Shown here: positions 54,595 to 62,840 of the stretch, one piece after another | Numbering within the stretch: the first letter of the stretch is position 1 | Layout of the letters: every line of letters begins with the position of its first letter | Assembly: GCF_035961655.1 (NCBI RefSeq) | Contig: NZ_CP108393.1 | Span: 4,669,001 to 4,733,000 of the forward strand | Source: Streptomyces sp. NBC_01317 | GTDB lineage: Bacteria > Actinomycetota > Actinomycetes > Streptomycetales > Streptomycetaceae | Length of the DNA: 64,000 nt | Direction: 5' to 3' | The notes under the pieces: generated by a model | Databases searched by the model: none | What the model saw: only the letters and a program-made list of their open reading frames with translations | What the model was told of the DNA's origin: nothing | Translations under genes and position numbers: made by a program

Positions 54595-56733
54595 CTACTC
54601 GGCGGCCGAAGCGGAACTGTCGGTGCCACGGTTGGTGAGGGCGCGGGCGACGCGGTCGCGGCCGACGTGCATGCGTCCGTCGGACTTGTACGGCTCGGCC
54701 CCTTCGGCGTCCAGGACGCGCTTGAGGTCGCTGTTGGTCCACGACCCGTACGCGTCCTCGTTCAGCACGGCGAGCCGCTTGAGGACGTCCTGGGTGAGGA
54801 CGCGCGGCGCGTCGGCGATGACCGACGCGATGTCCGCCAACGGGTCCCGGTCGTCGCCGTGTTCGATGACGTGCAGGGTGGTGACGCCATCACGCATCGC
54901 CCGGGCGCGGGCGGTGATCTGCCCGGCGGTCTCAGTGTCGATGTAGTGGGTGCGGACCGTGATGGACGCCTGCCCGGCCGCGATGGTGATGCCGTCGGAC
55001 GCCACCACGAGGGTTCCCTTGTCCAGGCCGGGACGGAGCAGGTTCGGTGCGGCGCCGCCGTCGACAGCCTTGTCCCCGAGCGCCATCCGGGCCTGCGACT
55101 CCGTGCCCAGCGCCAACGAGGCGCGGGTGTGGGCGCCTTCGCGAACGAGCTTGGGGAGGTTCTGGTCGGTGGGGTCCTGGGTGCCCTGCCAGAGGGTGAC
55201 GTTGACGGCCCGCCCCTGGTTGTGGATCTTCCGCGCGGCCATGAAGTACCGGGACGTGGCCTTCGAGCCGCCGTAAGGCCGCTTGTCCGCGTCGATGAGG
55301 GGGCACATGAACGCCACCTGCGCTTCGTCCACGAGCAGGACCAGCGGCGAGAACACCGTGCCGGGCGGGGCCTGGAGCCGCCGCTCCATCTCGGACACGC
55401 CGCCTTCCAGCATCTCCGTGGCCTCAACGACGTGTTCGTCGGTCGGGCCCTGGATGAGGATGGTGGCAAGTCCGTCGAACATGGCCCAGTCCCCGGCGCC
55501 CTTGAGGTCGGCGAGACGGAACTCCACCGACTTGTCGAGCGCCAGCCACAACGCCAGCGCCCGCAGGGCGGCGGTCTTGCCCTGGTTCGAGAGGCCCGTG
55601 ATCAGAAGATGGCGCTGGTACAGGCTCAGGGCCGCCGCGTCCCCGCGCAGGTCTTGACCCCAGGGGGCGCGGCCCTTGGCGTAGTCGGCGGTCAGGGTGT
55701 CGTCCGTGACCAGCGGGGACGGGCCGATCGGCTCGTCCAGGGCGCCACTGTCGGCGATCCACAGGCGCACGGTCCGGGCGGCCTGGGGGATGGTGATGAA
55801 CACCTCGTGCTCGTGGCGGGCGAGGTTCTCGGCGAGCTTGCGGCGCCGGTTCTGAACCTCGTTCGTGGACACACCGGAGGGGAGGGTGACGTCGACTTCG
55901 ACACCGCATCCGGCGATCCGGATCGGCCCGAGCATCGCGGCCCCCGCGTCGCCCATGTCCTTGATCGCGGCCCGCAGCGGGGCAACACCCAGGTCGCGCA
56001 GGGCGGTGACCACGACGGACGGGGTGATCGGCGCCCCCGCGTCCTGACCACGCGCGTTCGTGGGAAGCGCCCACTGGGGGGCGGCGCCCCGGTGGCGGCC
56101 AACAGCCCACACACCGAGCAGGGCCACCCACGGGGCGGCGGCGACCAACGGCCCCCACACCACGGTCGTGATGACGACCAACAGACGGATCAGGTCCACC
56201 AGGGCCATCAGGGGCGTGATGACGTCGGCAGGGTTCTTGTTCGCCACCGCCAGCGCGACCCCGATCAGAACGAGGGTCCCGACACTGCCCCCGGCGCCGA
56301 TGGCTGCGCCCTTGACGATGCGTTCGGGGGCGGTGAGCAGGTCCATGCGGCGGCGGTGACGGTCGGCCCGGTAGCGGTGCAGGCGCTCTTCCCAGTCGCC
56401 GGCGGCCTCGTAGTTGCCGACCGCTTCGGCCGCCCGGAGCATCCGCTCGTAACGGGCGGCGGTACGGCCGTCCCACGCACGGCGGGACACGATGCGGGTG
56501 CCACCAACCACGTACATACCGTGCCGCACGACGAGGCGGCCCGCCGTACGGGTCCCCTCATGCGTGACGGCCGTACGGACCGCGCGCCCGGAGCGCACCC
56601 ACAGCGGAACCAGCGGCTTGACCTGCTCGACCGCCGGGACCACGGCGGGCGCCGGGGCCGCCGGGGAAGGAACCGCGGTAAGGGGGATGGTGGGTTCGGG
56701 GTCTTTGAACAGGTGGATGACGTTCTCGGACAT
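54595..56733 (-). CDS. TraB/FtsK-type DNA translocase (conjugation)
   Basis: This 712-residue motor transfers double-stranded DNA during mycelial conjugation. N-terminal membrane helices lie at about 144-164 and 170-211 (GTLVLIGVALAVA; LLVVITTVVWGPLVAA). The RecA-like core has Walker A GLSNQGKT (380-387) and Walker B LVLLVDEA (464-471). The last 60 residues (SWTNSDLKRVLDAEGAEPYK) form a winged helix that would recognise the transfer locus. ATG at 56733 has AGGAGA upstream. It is the largest gene of the element and sits downstream of the spd-like genes. Confidence 0.9.
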   Translation of the reverse strand: MSENVIHLFKDPEPTIPLTAVPSPAAPAPAVVPAVEQVKPLVPLWVRSGRAVRTAVTHEGTRTAGRLVVRHGMYVVGGTRIVSRRAWDGRTAARYERMLRAAEAVGNYEAAGDWEERLHRYRADRHRRRMDLLTAPERIVKGAAIGAGGSVGTLVLIGVALAVANKNPADVITPLMALVDLIRLLVVITTVVWGPLVAAAPWVALLGVWAVGRHRGAAPQWALPTNARGQDAGAPITPSVVVTALRDLGVAPLRAAIKDMGDAGAAMLGPIRIAGCGVEVDVTLPSGVSTNEVQNRRRKLAENLARHEHEVFITIPQAARTVRLWIADSGALDEPIGPSPLVTDDTLTADYAKGRAPWGQDLRGDAAALSLYQRHLLITGLSNQGKTAALRALALWLALDKSVEFRLADLKGAGDWAMFDGLATILIQGPTDEHVVEATEMLEGGVSEMERRLQAPPGTVFSPLVLLVDEAQVAFMCPLIDADKRPYGGSKATSRYFMAARKIHNQGRAVNVTLWQGTQDPTDQNLPKLVREGAHTRASLALGTESQARMALGDKAVDGGAAPNLLRPGLDKGTLVVASDGITIAAGQASITVRTHYIDTETAGQITARARAMRDGVTTLHVIEHGDDRDPLADIASVIADAPRVLTQDVLKRLAVLNEDAYGSWTNSDLKRVLDAEGAEPYKSDGRMHVGRDRVARALTNRGTDSSASAAE

Positions 56734-56824
56734 GATGGTTCTCTCCTGCTCTCTGATGATGGAGCGGCGGGGGACCCCGGGCGGCCGGCGAACCTTGGCC
56801 GGTAGACGGCCGTCCGGGGGAAGG

Positions 56825-57172
56825 TCAGAGTCCGATGCGGCGGGCGGCACGCTCGGTGCGGCGCAACGCGTCCTCGGCGGTCCGCAGCGCCGTCCTGGCG
56901 GCGGGGCGGGTGGTGCGGCCGGCGGTGCGCGAGGCGGTCTTGGCCACGGCCACCGCGTCCCGGGCGGTCTCCAACTCGCGGGTCATGGCGTCGTTCTCAC
57001 GCTCGCTGCGGGCGGCCGCTTCCTCGAAAATGTGGTCCACCCGGCTGGTCAGGTCCCCGAGGTGGACGTCCTCCCCCGCGATGCCGCGCTTCGCCATACG
57101 GGCGATCAGGGCGGCGACGCGGGTCTTCTCCCCGGCGGTGAGGCGGGGTTCGGGCTTGGGCTTGAGGGCCAT
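56825..57172 (-). CDS. Coiled-coil AICE protein (hypothetical)
   Basis: This 115-residue protein begins MALKPKPEPRLTAGEKTRVA. It has a heptad-rich middle (SRVDHIFEEAAARSERENDA; MTRELETARDAVAVAKTAS) and a basic Arg-rich end. It probably forms an extended helix. It lies between the membrane gene at 57256 and traB, with GGGAGAA before the ATG. Function unknown. Confidence 0.65.
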   Translation of the reverse strand: MALKPKPEPRLTAGEKTRVAALIARMAKRGIAGEDVHLGDLTSRVDHIFEEAAARSERENDAMTRELETARDAVAVAKTASRTAGRTTRPAARTALRTAEDALRRTERAARRIGL

Positions 57173-57189
57173 CACAGTTCTCCCGTTCC

Positions 57190-57238
57190 GGGGCCGGACT
57201 GTCCGGCTCCCCTCACCGCCCGGCACAGGGCCGGGCGG
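57190..57238. repeat. Duplicated hairpin (copy 2)
   Basis: Same 23-base hairpin as at 54058, followed by GCCCGGCACAGGGCCGGGC. It lies upstream of the coiled-coil gene. Confidence 0.7.
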
Positions 57239-57255
57239 ATCGGGCAACCGGCAGG

Positions 57256-57630
57256 TCAGCGACCCCGGCGACGGACCTTGGACAGGTTCTTCGCGGCGGC
57301 CTTGCCATCCGGACCGCCGACGGACTTCACGACGGTCACCACACCCCACGCGCACACGGCGGCGATCAGGGCGAGCAGCGCGAGGTTCGCGGCCATCGCG
57401 GTCAGCACACCGACCAGCAATGGGCCGAAGTACACACCGGCCGCCACGGTCCCGGCGCCGACCCCGGAGCCAAGCGCGAGACGCTGGATGGTGCGGTCCG
57501 GCGGGGCCTGGTGGATGTGCACGACCTGCGGGGCGATCTGCTGCGGTGCGGGCAGGTGGGCGGGGTTGACGTAGGCGTGGGTGCCGTCCGGGAGCTGGAC
57601 GACCGTACGCGGGGCGGGAAGCTGTTCCAC
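57256..57630 (-). CDS. Spd-like small membrane protein (mobile element transfer)
   Basis: This is a 124-residue protein with a soluble N-terminal part (VQLPDGTHAYVNPAHLPAPQ), two predicted membrane helices (about 54-72 and 77-100: VGVLTAMAANLALLALIAAV) and a basic tail KNLSKVRRRGR. Its size and location match small Spd/transfer proteins of AICEs, which help spread the element between mycelial compartments. Family assignment is by pattern and context. Confidence 0.6.
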   Translation of the reverse strand: MEQLPAPRTVVQLPDGTHAYVNPAHLPAPQQIAPQVVHIHQAPPDRTIQRLALGSGVGAGTVAAGVYFGPLLVGVLTAMAANLALLALIAAVCAWGVVTVVKSVGGPDGKAAAKNLSKVRRRGR

Positions 57631-57669
57631 GGTTCCTCCGGTGAGTGGTCGGGGCCGTCGGCGTGACGG

Positions 57670-58044
57670 TCAGGAGGGGGTGGCGCAGGGCACGCACATG
57701 CCGAGCGAGCGGGGGATGCAGTACCCACGATCGGTGCGGCACTCGGGGCAGGTGCGGCGGGCGAGCATGGCCTTGGCGAGCGCGGCGGTACGGCCGGGGG
57801 TCATGGGGCGTACGGGCTTGGCGCGGTCGCGCCGGTACAGGTACGCGACCCGTACGGGCGGTTCGCCCTGGCGGCGGTAGCGGTTGGAGTGCCAGAGCAG
57901 TTGCGCGGCGACGGCCTGACCCCCGGGCCGTAGGCCCTGCGCCCGGAGCTGGCGGCGGGTGGCGTACCCGTCGGGGGCCATGCGGAAGGGGAAGGTGGGC
58001 AGGCCGTGACGGGAGCCGTCCGGGTCGTAGAAGTGGGCGCTCAT
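57670..58044 (-). CDS. RRQRL motif-containing zinc-binding protein
   Basis: This 124-residue protein has the signature TRRQLRAQGLRPGGQAVAAQ and a C-terminal zinc site RRTCPECRTDRGYCIPRSLG with MCVPC. It is typical of AICE transfer operons and its function is not established. It overlaps the upstream gene by four bases (ATGA at 58041-58044). Confidence 0.8.
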   Translation of the reverse strand: MSAHFYDPDGSRHGLPTFPFRMAPDGYATRRQLRAQGLRPGGQAVAAQLLWHSNRYRRQGEPPVRVAYLYRRDRAKPVRPMTPGRTAALAKAMLARRTCPECRTDRGYCIPRSLGMCVPCATPS

Positions 58045-58901
58045 GCGGCGATGCGCTTCCAGGCGGCCCGGAGGCGGACCTCGGATGCGGAGTGGCCGGC
58101 GGCTCGGAAGCGGGTGGCCATCTCGCGGTAGGACAGGGCGGGGGATTCGCTGTGACGGATCGTGTCGACCAGCGCGTCCAGTTCGGTGTCCGACAAGAGG
58201 GCCGAGGACTCCAGTGCCAGCGGCCCCTGGCCGGCCCCGGGCAGCCACAGGGGCAGTTCCCAGCGGGGTGTGACACCGGGTGTGACGGGGGTCGTCACGC
58301 TGGTCAGCGCCCTGCCCGTCTCCACCCCTTCCCGTGCTTCGGCGAGCGTGGACCATGCGGCGGAGAGGCGTTCGGCGGTCTGTGCCTGGATGCGTGCTAC
58401 GCGGGCGCCGGCCTGCGTCACGGCCGTCAGCCGCGTCTCCTCGGTGGACGCTTCGGCCCGCAACCGGGCGCGGGCTACCGCCGCTTCGTCCCGCGCTTCC
58501 TGCTGGATTCCCTGGATCGCTTCCAGCGCTTCACCGGTGAGCGCTGTCCGCTCCCACAGCCCGTGGACCAGCCACAGAGCCTTCGCGGCGAGGGGCAGCC
58601 ACGCCACGGCCAGCCACGCGCCGGGCGACTGCTCACCCAGTGCGTGCGCGATCAGTACACCGGTCGCGATGAGACCGAAGGCCCAGCCGACGACCGTGAC
58701 GGGGGTGGAGTGGTCGCCCTGCGCGGCAAGGCGCCGCTCGTAGGCGAGGGTCGCCAGCCATCCGCCGTCCAGACCGAGACCGACGACCACGGCGACCGCC
58801 ACCGGCATCGAACCGCCCAGCCACATCACGACCACGGCCAGCGTCAGGACCATCGACACCGCCGTCATCGCCACAGCGGGCCCAACCGTACGGACGTTCA
58901 T
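58041..58901 (-). CDS. SpdB/DUF2637-like membrane protein
   Basis: This 286-residue protein has four membrane helices in the N-terminal half (VSMVLTLAVVVMWLGGSMPV; VVVGLGLDGGWLATLAYERR; VVGWAFGLIATGVLIAHAL; WLAVAWLPLAAKALWLVHGL), a long coiled coil (ALEAIQGIQQEARDEAAVAR) and a C-terminal helix-turn-helix-like part (SYREMATRFRAAGHSASEVR). Spread proteins of this kind combine membrane and DNA-binding parts. ATG overlaps the stop of the PycTM-like gene. It is probably part of the intramycelial spread machinery. Confidence 0.75.
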   Translation of the reverse strand: MNVRTVGPAVAMTAVSMVLTLAVVVMWLGGSMPVAVAVVVGLGLDGGWLATLAYERRLAAQGDHSTPVTVVGWAFGLIATGVLIAHALGEQSPGAWLAVAWLPLAAKALWLVHGLWERTALTGEALEAIQGIQQEARDEAAVARARLRAEASTEETRLTAVTQAGARVARIQAQTAERLSAAWSTLAEAREGVETGRALTSVTTPVTPGVTPRWELPLWLPGAGQGPLALESSALLSDTELDALVDTIRHSESPALSYREMATRFRAAGHSASEVRLRAAWKRIAA

Positions 58902-59356
58902 GCCGCACCCCCGATCGCGATCACGGCGGCGAGGATCAGCAGGGCGCCGGCCGTGCAGGTCAGGTCGACCGCGCGGCGCAGGCAGCGGAACTTTGCCACG
59001 GCGATCCGGGAGAGGTTCGCGATGTCCGCCCCGCGCCGGTCTTCCGCCAGCGCGGTACGGATCTCCTCGGCGGTAAGCCGGGCCCAGTACGGGAAGCCAG
59101 CCACCGCCGCGCCGGACAGGTTCGGTCGCACCGCCCGCAGCAGCAGGCCCGCCGCAACCAGCAGCAGGGCCACACCGGCGGCGCCGACGACGTATCCGGC
59201 GACCGGTACGGGCGCGTCTTTGGCGACCGTCCAGACTCCGGCGAGCAGGGCGCCGATGAACGCCAGCAGCAGCGACGTCTTCGTGTCGGTGCGGGCGATC
59301 TCCGCCTTCACCTCCGCGTGCGCGGCGCTCAGCCTCTTGTCCAGGTCGGCGTTCAC
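58898..59356 (-). CDS. PycTM-type membrane protein (Pycsar effector-like)
   Basis: This 152-residue protein matches the PycTM pattern. An amphipathic N-terminal helix with RTDTKTSLLLAFIGALLAG leads into membrane helices at about 27-45, 52-74 and 132-149, with the connecting helix ADIANLSRIAVAKFRCLRRA. In Pycsar defence, PycTM proteins breach the membrane when a phage-induced cyclic nucleotide (cCMP/cUMP) is made. No cyclase gene is visible here, and the gene is embedded in the transfer operon with ATGA overlaps on both sides, so here it may serve entry exclusion, spread or immunity. Confidence 0.7.
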   Translation of the reverse strand: MNADLDKRLSAAHAEVKAEIARTDTKTSLLLAFIGALLAGVWTVAKDAPVPVAGYVVGAAGVALLLVAAGLLLRAVRPNLSGAAVAGFPYWARLTAEEIRTALAEDRRGADIANLSRIAVAKFRCLRRAVDLTCTAGALLILAAVIAIGGAA

Positions 59357-59622
59357 GCGGCACCCCCGGACGTGCCCACCGTGGTGGGCTGGTTCGAGAG
59401 CTCCCGGCGGGCGGCCAGCACCCGGCGGCGGGCCCGGCGCACCCGGCGGGTGTCCAGCTCGTTGGCCGGACGGTCCAGGGTCATGATCTGCGCGTCGAGG
59501 AGTTCGACCTCCGCCCGGATGAGCGGCATCTCCACCTCGATCGCGTCCAGCTCGGCGGTCGTGGGCTCAAGCCAGGGCTCGAACGCCGTAACGGCGTCCT
59601 GAACAGTAACGATGGGATCCAT
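59353..59622 (-). CDS. DUF6284-like small coiled-coil protein
   Basis: This 89-residue protein begins MDPIVTVQDAVTAFEPWLEP, with ELDAIEVEMPLIRAEVELLD and RRVRRARRRVLAARRELSNQ as conserved-looking helices. The pattern matches a small AICE family that I recall as DUF6284. AGGAG precedes the ATG at a good distance. It is the first gene of the leftward transfer operon. Function unknown. Confidence 0.65.
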   Translation of the reverse strand: MDPIVTVQDAVTAFEPWLEPTTAELDAIEVEMPLIRAEVELLDAQIMTLDRPANELDTRRVRRARRRVLAARRELSNQPTTVGTSGGAA

Positions 59623-60180
59623 GGGTCGTTTTCTCCTTGCGGTAGGACGGCCCGAACAGAGGTCCCGGTGTTCCAGCACCGGGGCCTCGCGCCGTCTTGG
59701 GTCGTTCGCGGACTACGAGCGACCACGGCGACCCGGCATCGCGGCCCGCCAAGGAGGCAGGCCCGGATGCCGGGCACCGTGAGCGCTGGTACGTCGGATC
59801 TCCGATTCACACGGCGCTGCTCGGTCCGGGGAGATCCGAAATCCCGGAAGTCTGAGGTCGCAGCTTCAAAGGTTGTGCCGTGCGGTCGTGCAAGCCGATG
59901 GCGTTCCCGGTTAGGGGTGTGGGCCCCGGTGTGACGGGGGCCGGTTCTCGGTCGGCTGGTCTCCACTCGCCTCAGCCGGAAGGGTCACGGCCGTGATGCT
60001 GCGGTGGATCACGCTGTTCAGTTGTCAACGCAGGCGGGACATGCTTAGGGGTATTGCACCACCTGCTCAGCTTGTTGGTACAAGCTGATGCAGTGATGTT
60101 GCCCCCATGGGCAGTGAGACGTCAAGAGGAACCGGCCTACATGTACCAACAAGTTGCGCGAGTGCGTCATGATGGGGGCT
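59623..60180. promoter_or_regulatory. Divergent control region of the AICE
   Basis: This is a 558-base gap between the leftward transfer operon and the rightward GntR gene, holding two GntR operator candidates (60072-60082, 60142-60152), a TCGGATCTCC/GGAGATCCGA inverted pair (about 59796 and 59832) and a CCGGTG/CACCGG hairpin near 59665. No gene is supported. Confidence 0.6.
60072..60152. promoter_or_regulatory. Paired GntR operator candidates
   Basis: TTGTTGGTACA (60072-60082) and TGTACCAACAA (60142-60152) are exact reverse complements 70 bases apart. The GGTAC core fits HutC-type GntR sites, as for KorSA of pSAM2-like elements. The regulator is encoded just downstream. Confidence 0.6.
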
Positions 60181-60948
60181 ATGACCAAGCAGCCGAAGTA
60201 CCGGCAAGTGGCCGACATCCTGCGTCGCGAGATCGACAACGGCACTTACGCGCCGGGGGCGCGGCTGCCCTCGGAGAACGACCTGCAGCAGCGGTTCGAC
60301 GCGTCCAGGAACACGGTCCGCAACGGGCTAAGCCTGCTGGTCAGTGAGGGTCTGGTCACGTCCAGCCAAGGGTTGGGGTACGAGGTCAAGTCGCACGAGG
60401 TGTTCGAGCTGAACGCGTCTCGTTTCGAGAACCTGACCTTCCCGCAGAACGGGGACGCCTACAGCACAGACGTCATGAACGCCGGCCGGCGGCCCCATCA
60501 GACCTTCCGCGTGGAGATGCTGCCAGCTTCGAACGATGTCGCAGAGCGACTCAAAGTCCCCGCAGGTACGACGGCCGTATTGCGATTTTGTCATCGCTAC
60601 GTTGACGACGTCCCGTGGTCCACGCAGGCCACCTACTATCCGTCGTGGTTGATCGACGTCTCGCCGCGCTTGGCCGAGCCGGGAGATATCGAGGAGGGCA
60701 CGACTCGCTACCTCGCATCGCGCGGGATCGAGCAGGTCGGGTACTTCGACGAGATCGCTGCGCGGATGCCTACGCCGGAAGAGGGCCGCCTTCTGGAGAT
60801 CGGAGCTGGAGTGCCCGTGATGATCTGGATGCGAACGGGCTACTCCGCAGACCGCCCGATCCGATGCACGATCACGACGTTTCGAGGAGACCTGAATCGC
60901 ATGAACTACGAGATTGGCGCCCTGTCCGCCCGGAGCGAGAGCGCGTGA
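60181..60948 (+). CDS. GntR/HutC family regulator (KorSA-like)
   Basis: This 255-residue repressor has an N-terminal winged helix (KYRQVADILRREIDNGTYAP; RLPSENDLQQRFDASRNTVR) and a C-terminal UTRA sensor domain (AGTTAVLRFCHRYVDDVPWS; ARMPTPEEGRLLEIGAGVPV). In AICEs such regulators keep transfer, replication and excision genes silent. ATG at 60181 is chosen as the start nearest the conserved domain; 60154 is an alternative. Its operators lie just upstream. The stop overlaps the next start. Confidence 0.88.
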   Translation: MTKQPKYRQVADILRREIDNGTYAPGARLPSENDLQQRFDASRNTVRNGLSLLVSEGLVTSSQGLGYEVKSHEVFELNASRFENLTFPQNGDAYSTDVMNAGRRPHQTFRVEMLPASNDVAERLKVPAGTTAVLRFCHRYVDDVPWSTQATYYPSWLIDVSPRLAEPGDIEEGTTRYLASRGIEQVGYFDEIAARMPTPEEGRLLEIGAGVPVMIWMRTGYSADRPIRCTITTFRGDLNRMNYEIGALSARSESA

Positions 60949-61514
60949 TCATCATGGCTGCGGAACCACGCGACCTGACTAGGCTGCTCGCCTTCCGCGA
61001 AGAAGCGGCGGCCTGGCTGCGGGCGCTCGGATCTGACCAGTGGAGCCGTCCGTATCCCGCCGACAAGCTGTTGACCACCATCGAGGCGGGCAGGGTGTTC
61101 ATGCTCCGGGACGGCCGTACGACCGCCGCCACGATTACTCTCACCCCGGACGCTGAAGCGGGGCTCTGGTCGGACAGCGAGCTGACCGAGCCGTCGATGT
61201 TCGTCAATAAGCTCACCGTTGCTCGGGAGTACGCCGGCCAAAATCTTGGTGGTCGCCTGCTCGACTGGGCAGGCGATCGTGCACACCGCGCGGGCGCAGA
61301 GTGGCTTCGGCTGGACGCCTGGACCATGAATGAGGCCCTCCAGCGGTACTACCTCGCGCACGGCTTCAGCCACGTGCGTACCGTCCGAGAGGGCGGTGCT
61401 GTGAACGGCGGGCCCCGCGTCTCTGGATGGCTCGCGCAGCGTGAGGCCCGATCGGCGGATCACGGCTTCACGGAACAGGCCCCCGCTCCCGAACGAATTC
61501 GCCCTGCGGCGTGA
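60945..61514 (+). CDS. GNAT family acetyltransferase
   Basis: This 189-residue acetyltransferase contains LTVAREYAGQNLGGRLLDWA (acetyl-CoA loop) and MNEALQRYYLAHGFSHVRTV. GTG at 60945 overlaps the GntR stop (coupling); ATG at 60954 is the alternative. It may modify the repressor or an outside compound, but nothing decides this. It is the last rightward gene before a very strong hairpin. Confidence 0.82.
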   Translation: MIIMAAEPRDLTRLLAFREEAAAWLRALGSDQWSRPYPADKLLTTIEAGRVFMLRDGRTTAATITLTPDAEAGLWSDSELTEPSMFVNKLTVAREYAGQNLGGRLLDWAGDRAHRAGAEWLRLDAWTMNEALQRYYLAHGFSHVRTVREGGAVNGGPRVSGWLAQREARSADHGFTEQAPAPERIRPAA

Positions 61515-61533
61515 GGCGAGTGCCGCTGTAGTC

Positions 61534-61596
61534 AGTGCTCCTTGACGGGTGATGCCCCCTGCCACAGGCAGGGGGCATCACCCGTCAAGGAGCACT
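61534..61596. terminator. Perfect 30-base-stem terminator
   Basis: Arms 61534-61563 and 61567-61596 are exact reverse complements with a 3-base loop, exceptionally long for an intrinsic terminator. It lies right after the GNAT gene and before the lower-GC cargo genes. Confidence 0.85.
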
Positions 61597-61785
61597 GCGG
61601 GGGCATTGCAGGTGCGGAAGATTCCGGTTCTTGGAGTGGGATTGCACTAACTCCACCCCTTTTCGTCCAAGCGGTACGTAAGATCAGGGCCACGCCAGGC
61701 ACTCTGATCCGAACTTTGGGCTGCCGGAGTCGGGAGGCTCTTACCTTCCGCACCATTCGGCGCCGGACGAATTGTGGGGTAATAG

Positions 61786-62628
61786 GTGGCAGGGTTGATA
61801 AGCGACTCTAGCGGCGGGACGATAACGGATTCCCTGATTCAGTACCGCCGCGATATCGCAGACTTGAAGCAACGAATCAAAAATCGCCGCCTTCAGGTTT
61901 TCGGAATGTTTGGAACTCCCATCTTCTTAGTGTCTACACTCATGGTGGGGGCGAGTTCGAAAGTTCTACTCTGGCTTCATTCAGAAATGCCAAATGCCGT
62001 TCTTAACGTTTTTGTGATTTCCGCGCTAATTCTGGCGGCCGCTTCGGGCGTGCAATTCTATCTTGAGTTTAGTGGGGAGGTGTGGGAGGACTCTGGAACT
62101 TCGGTTAGAGAGCTTATGCTTGAGCTTTCACTGGCAGAGGAACGTCATGTTCTCGAAGCCAGGAGTCGCACCCCTCCTTCGGCTGACCGGCAGGCATCCT
62201 ACAGGGAAAGACTTCCGTCGGAAATAGTTCGGCTGCGCATGGAGTCTCGACACTATCGTCGCCTGCATCTCCTAATGCAATGGCTGCTTTTTATTAGTTC
62301 GGCTGCAGTCTCGGCCGTAACTGCTTGGTTTGACCCTCCCCAGCCCGCCAAGGGGGTTCTTATCTGTCTTGGCTTCACCGTCACTGTGATTACGGCGGCC
62401 GTGGGATACTTTAAGCCTCGCGAGCGGGCCTTTAATCTGCAACAGACGGCCGACAATATCGAGCAGCACGCTACTGCATTTGAATTGGGGATTGCGCCCT
62501 ACAATGCACCTGAAGAAGCGCGGAATCTCGAACTTTTTGCTACAACGGTGGAAGATATGCGCGCGGACCAGCGTATGCGAGAACAACAACTTGACCAGCC
62601 TCAGCAGGGGCAACAACAAGTCATCTAG
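61786..62628 (+). CDS. SLATT/DUF4231-type membrane protein
   Basis: This is a 280-residue protein with four predicted helices in two pairs (about 37-57, 73-92, 161-181, 188-208) and a conserved-looking C-terminal segment ERAFNLQQTADNIEQHATAF with ELGIAPY. This pattern resembles DUF4231/SLATT proteins, predicted pore-forming effectors coupled to nucleotide-signal defence systems. A Gln-rich tail ends it. GTG at 61786 is the first start with a weak ribosome-binding sequence. Base composition is lower in GC than the AICE genes, a sign of separate acquisition. No partner nucleotide synthase is in view. It converges on the AlbA_2 gene. Confidence 0.65.
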   Translation: MAGLISDSSGGTITDSLIQYRRDIADLKQRIKNRRLQVFGMFGTPIFLVSTLMVGASSKVLLWLHSEMPNAVLNVFVISALILAAASGVQFYLEFSGEVWEDSGTSVRELMLELSLAEERHVLEARSRTPPSADRQASYRERLPSEIVRLRMESRHYRRLHLLMQWLLFISSAAVSAVTAWFDPPQPAKGVLICLGFTVTVITAAVGYFKPRERAFNLQQTADNIEQHATAFELGIAPYNAPEEARNLELFATTVEDMRADQRMREQQLDQPQQGQQQVI

Positions 62629-62840
62629 TTAGTGGACCAGGGCTGGCCCGGGAGTTCTCTGGTTCGGCGTCTTCGACGCTGTTTCTTAGCGACCTGCAGG
62701 AACCTAGAAAGCGCATAAATTTCGTCCAGTGATTTCCGGGCGAAGATAACGAATCCTTGCGTGATGCGGTGGAGTTTGGCTAAAGGCCGAGAAGATGGAA
62801 TCCAAAGCGGTGGGGGGTTGAAATGGTGACTAGTCCCGAA
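62629..62840. other. Convergent gap
   Basis: 212 bases between the SLATT-type and AlbA_2 genes. I see no gene or clear hairpin here. Confidence 0.5.

Noticed and set aside
54583..56805. A 740-codon plus-strand frame opposite traB
   Set aside because: Composition is Arg/Gly/Asp-rich shadow coding. TraB on the other strand has clear Walker motifs.
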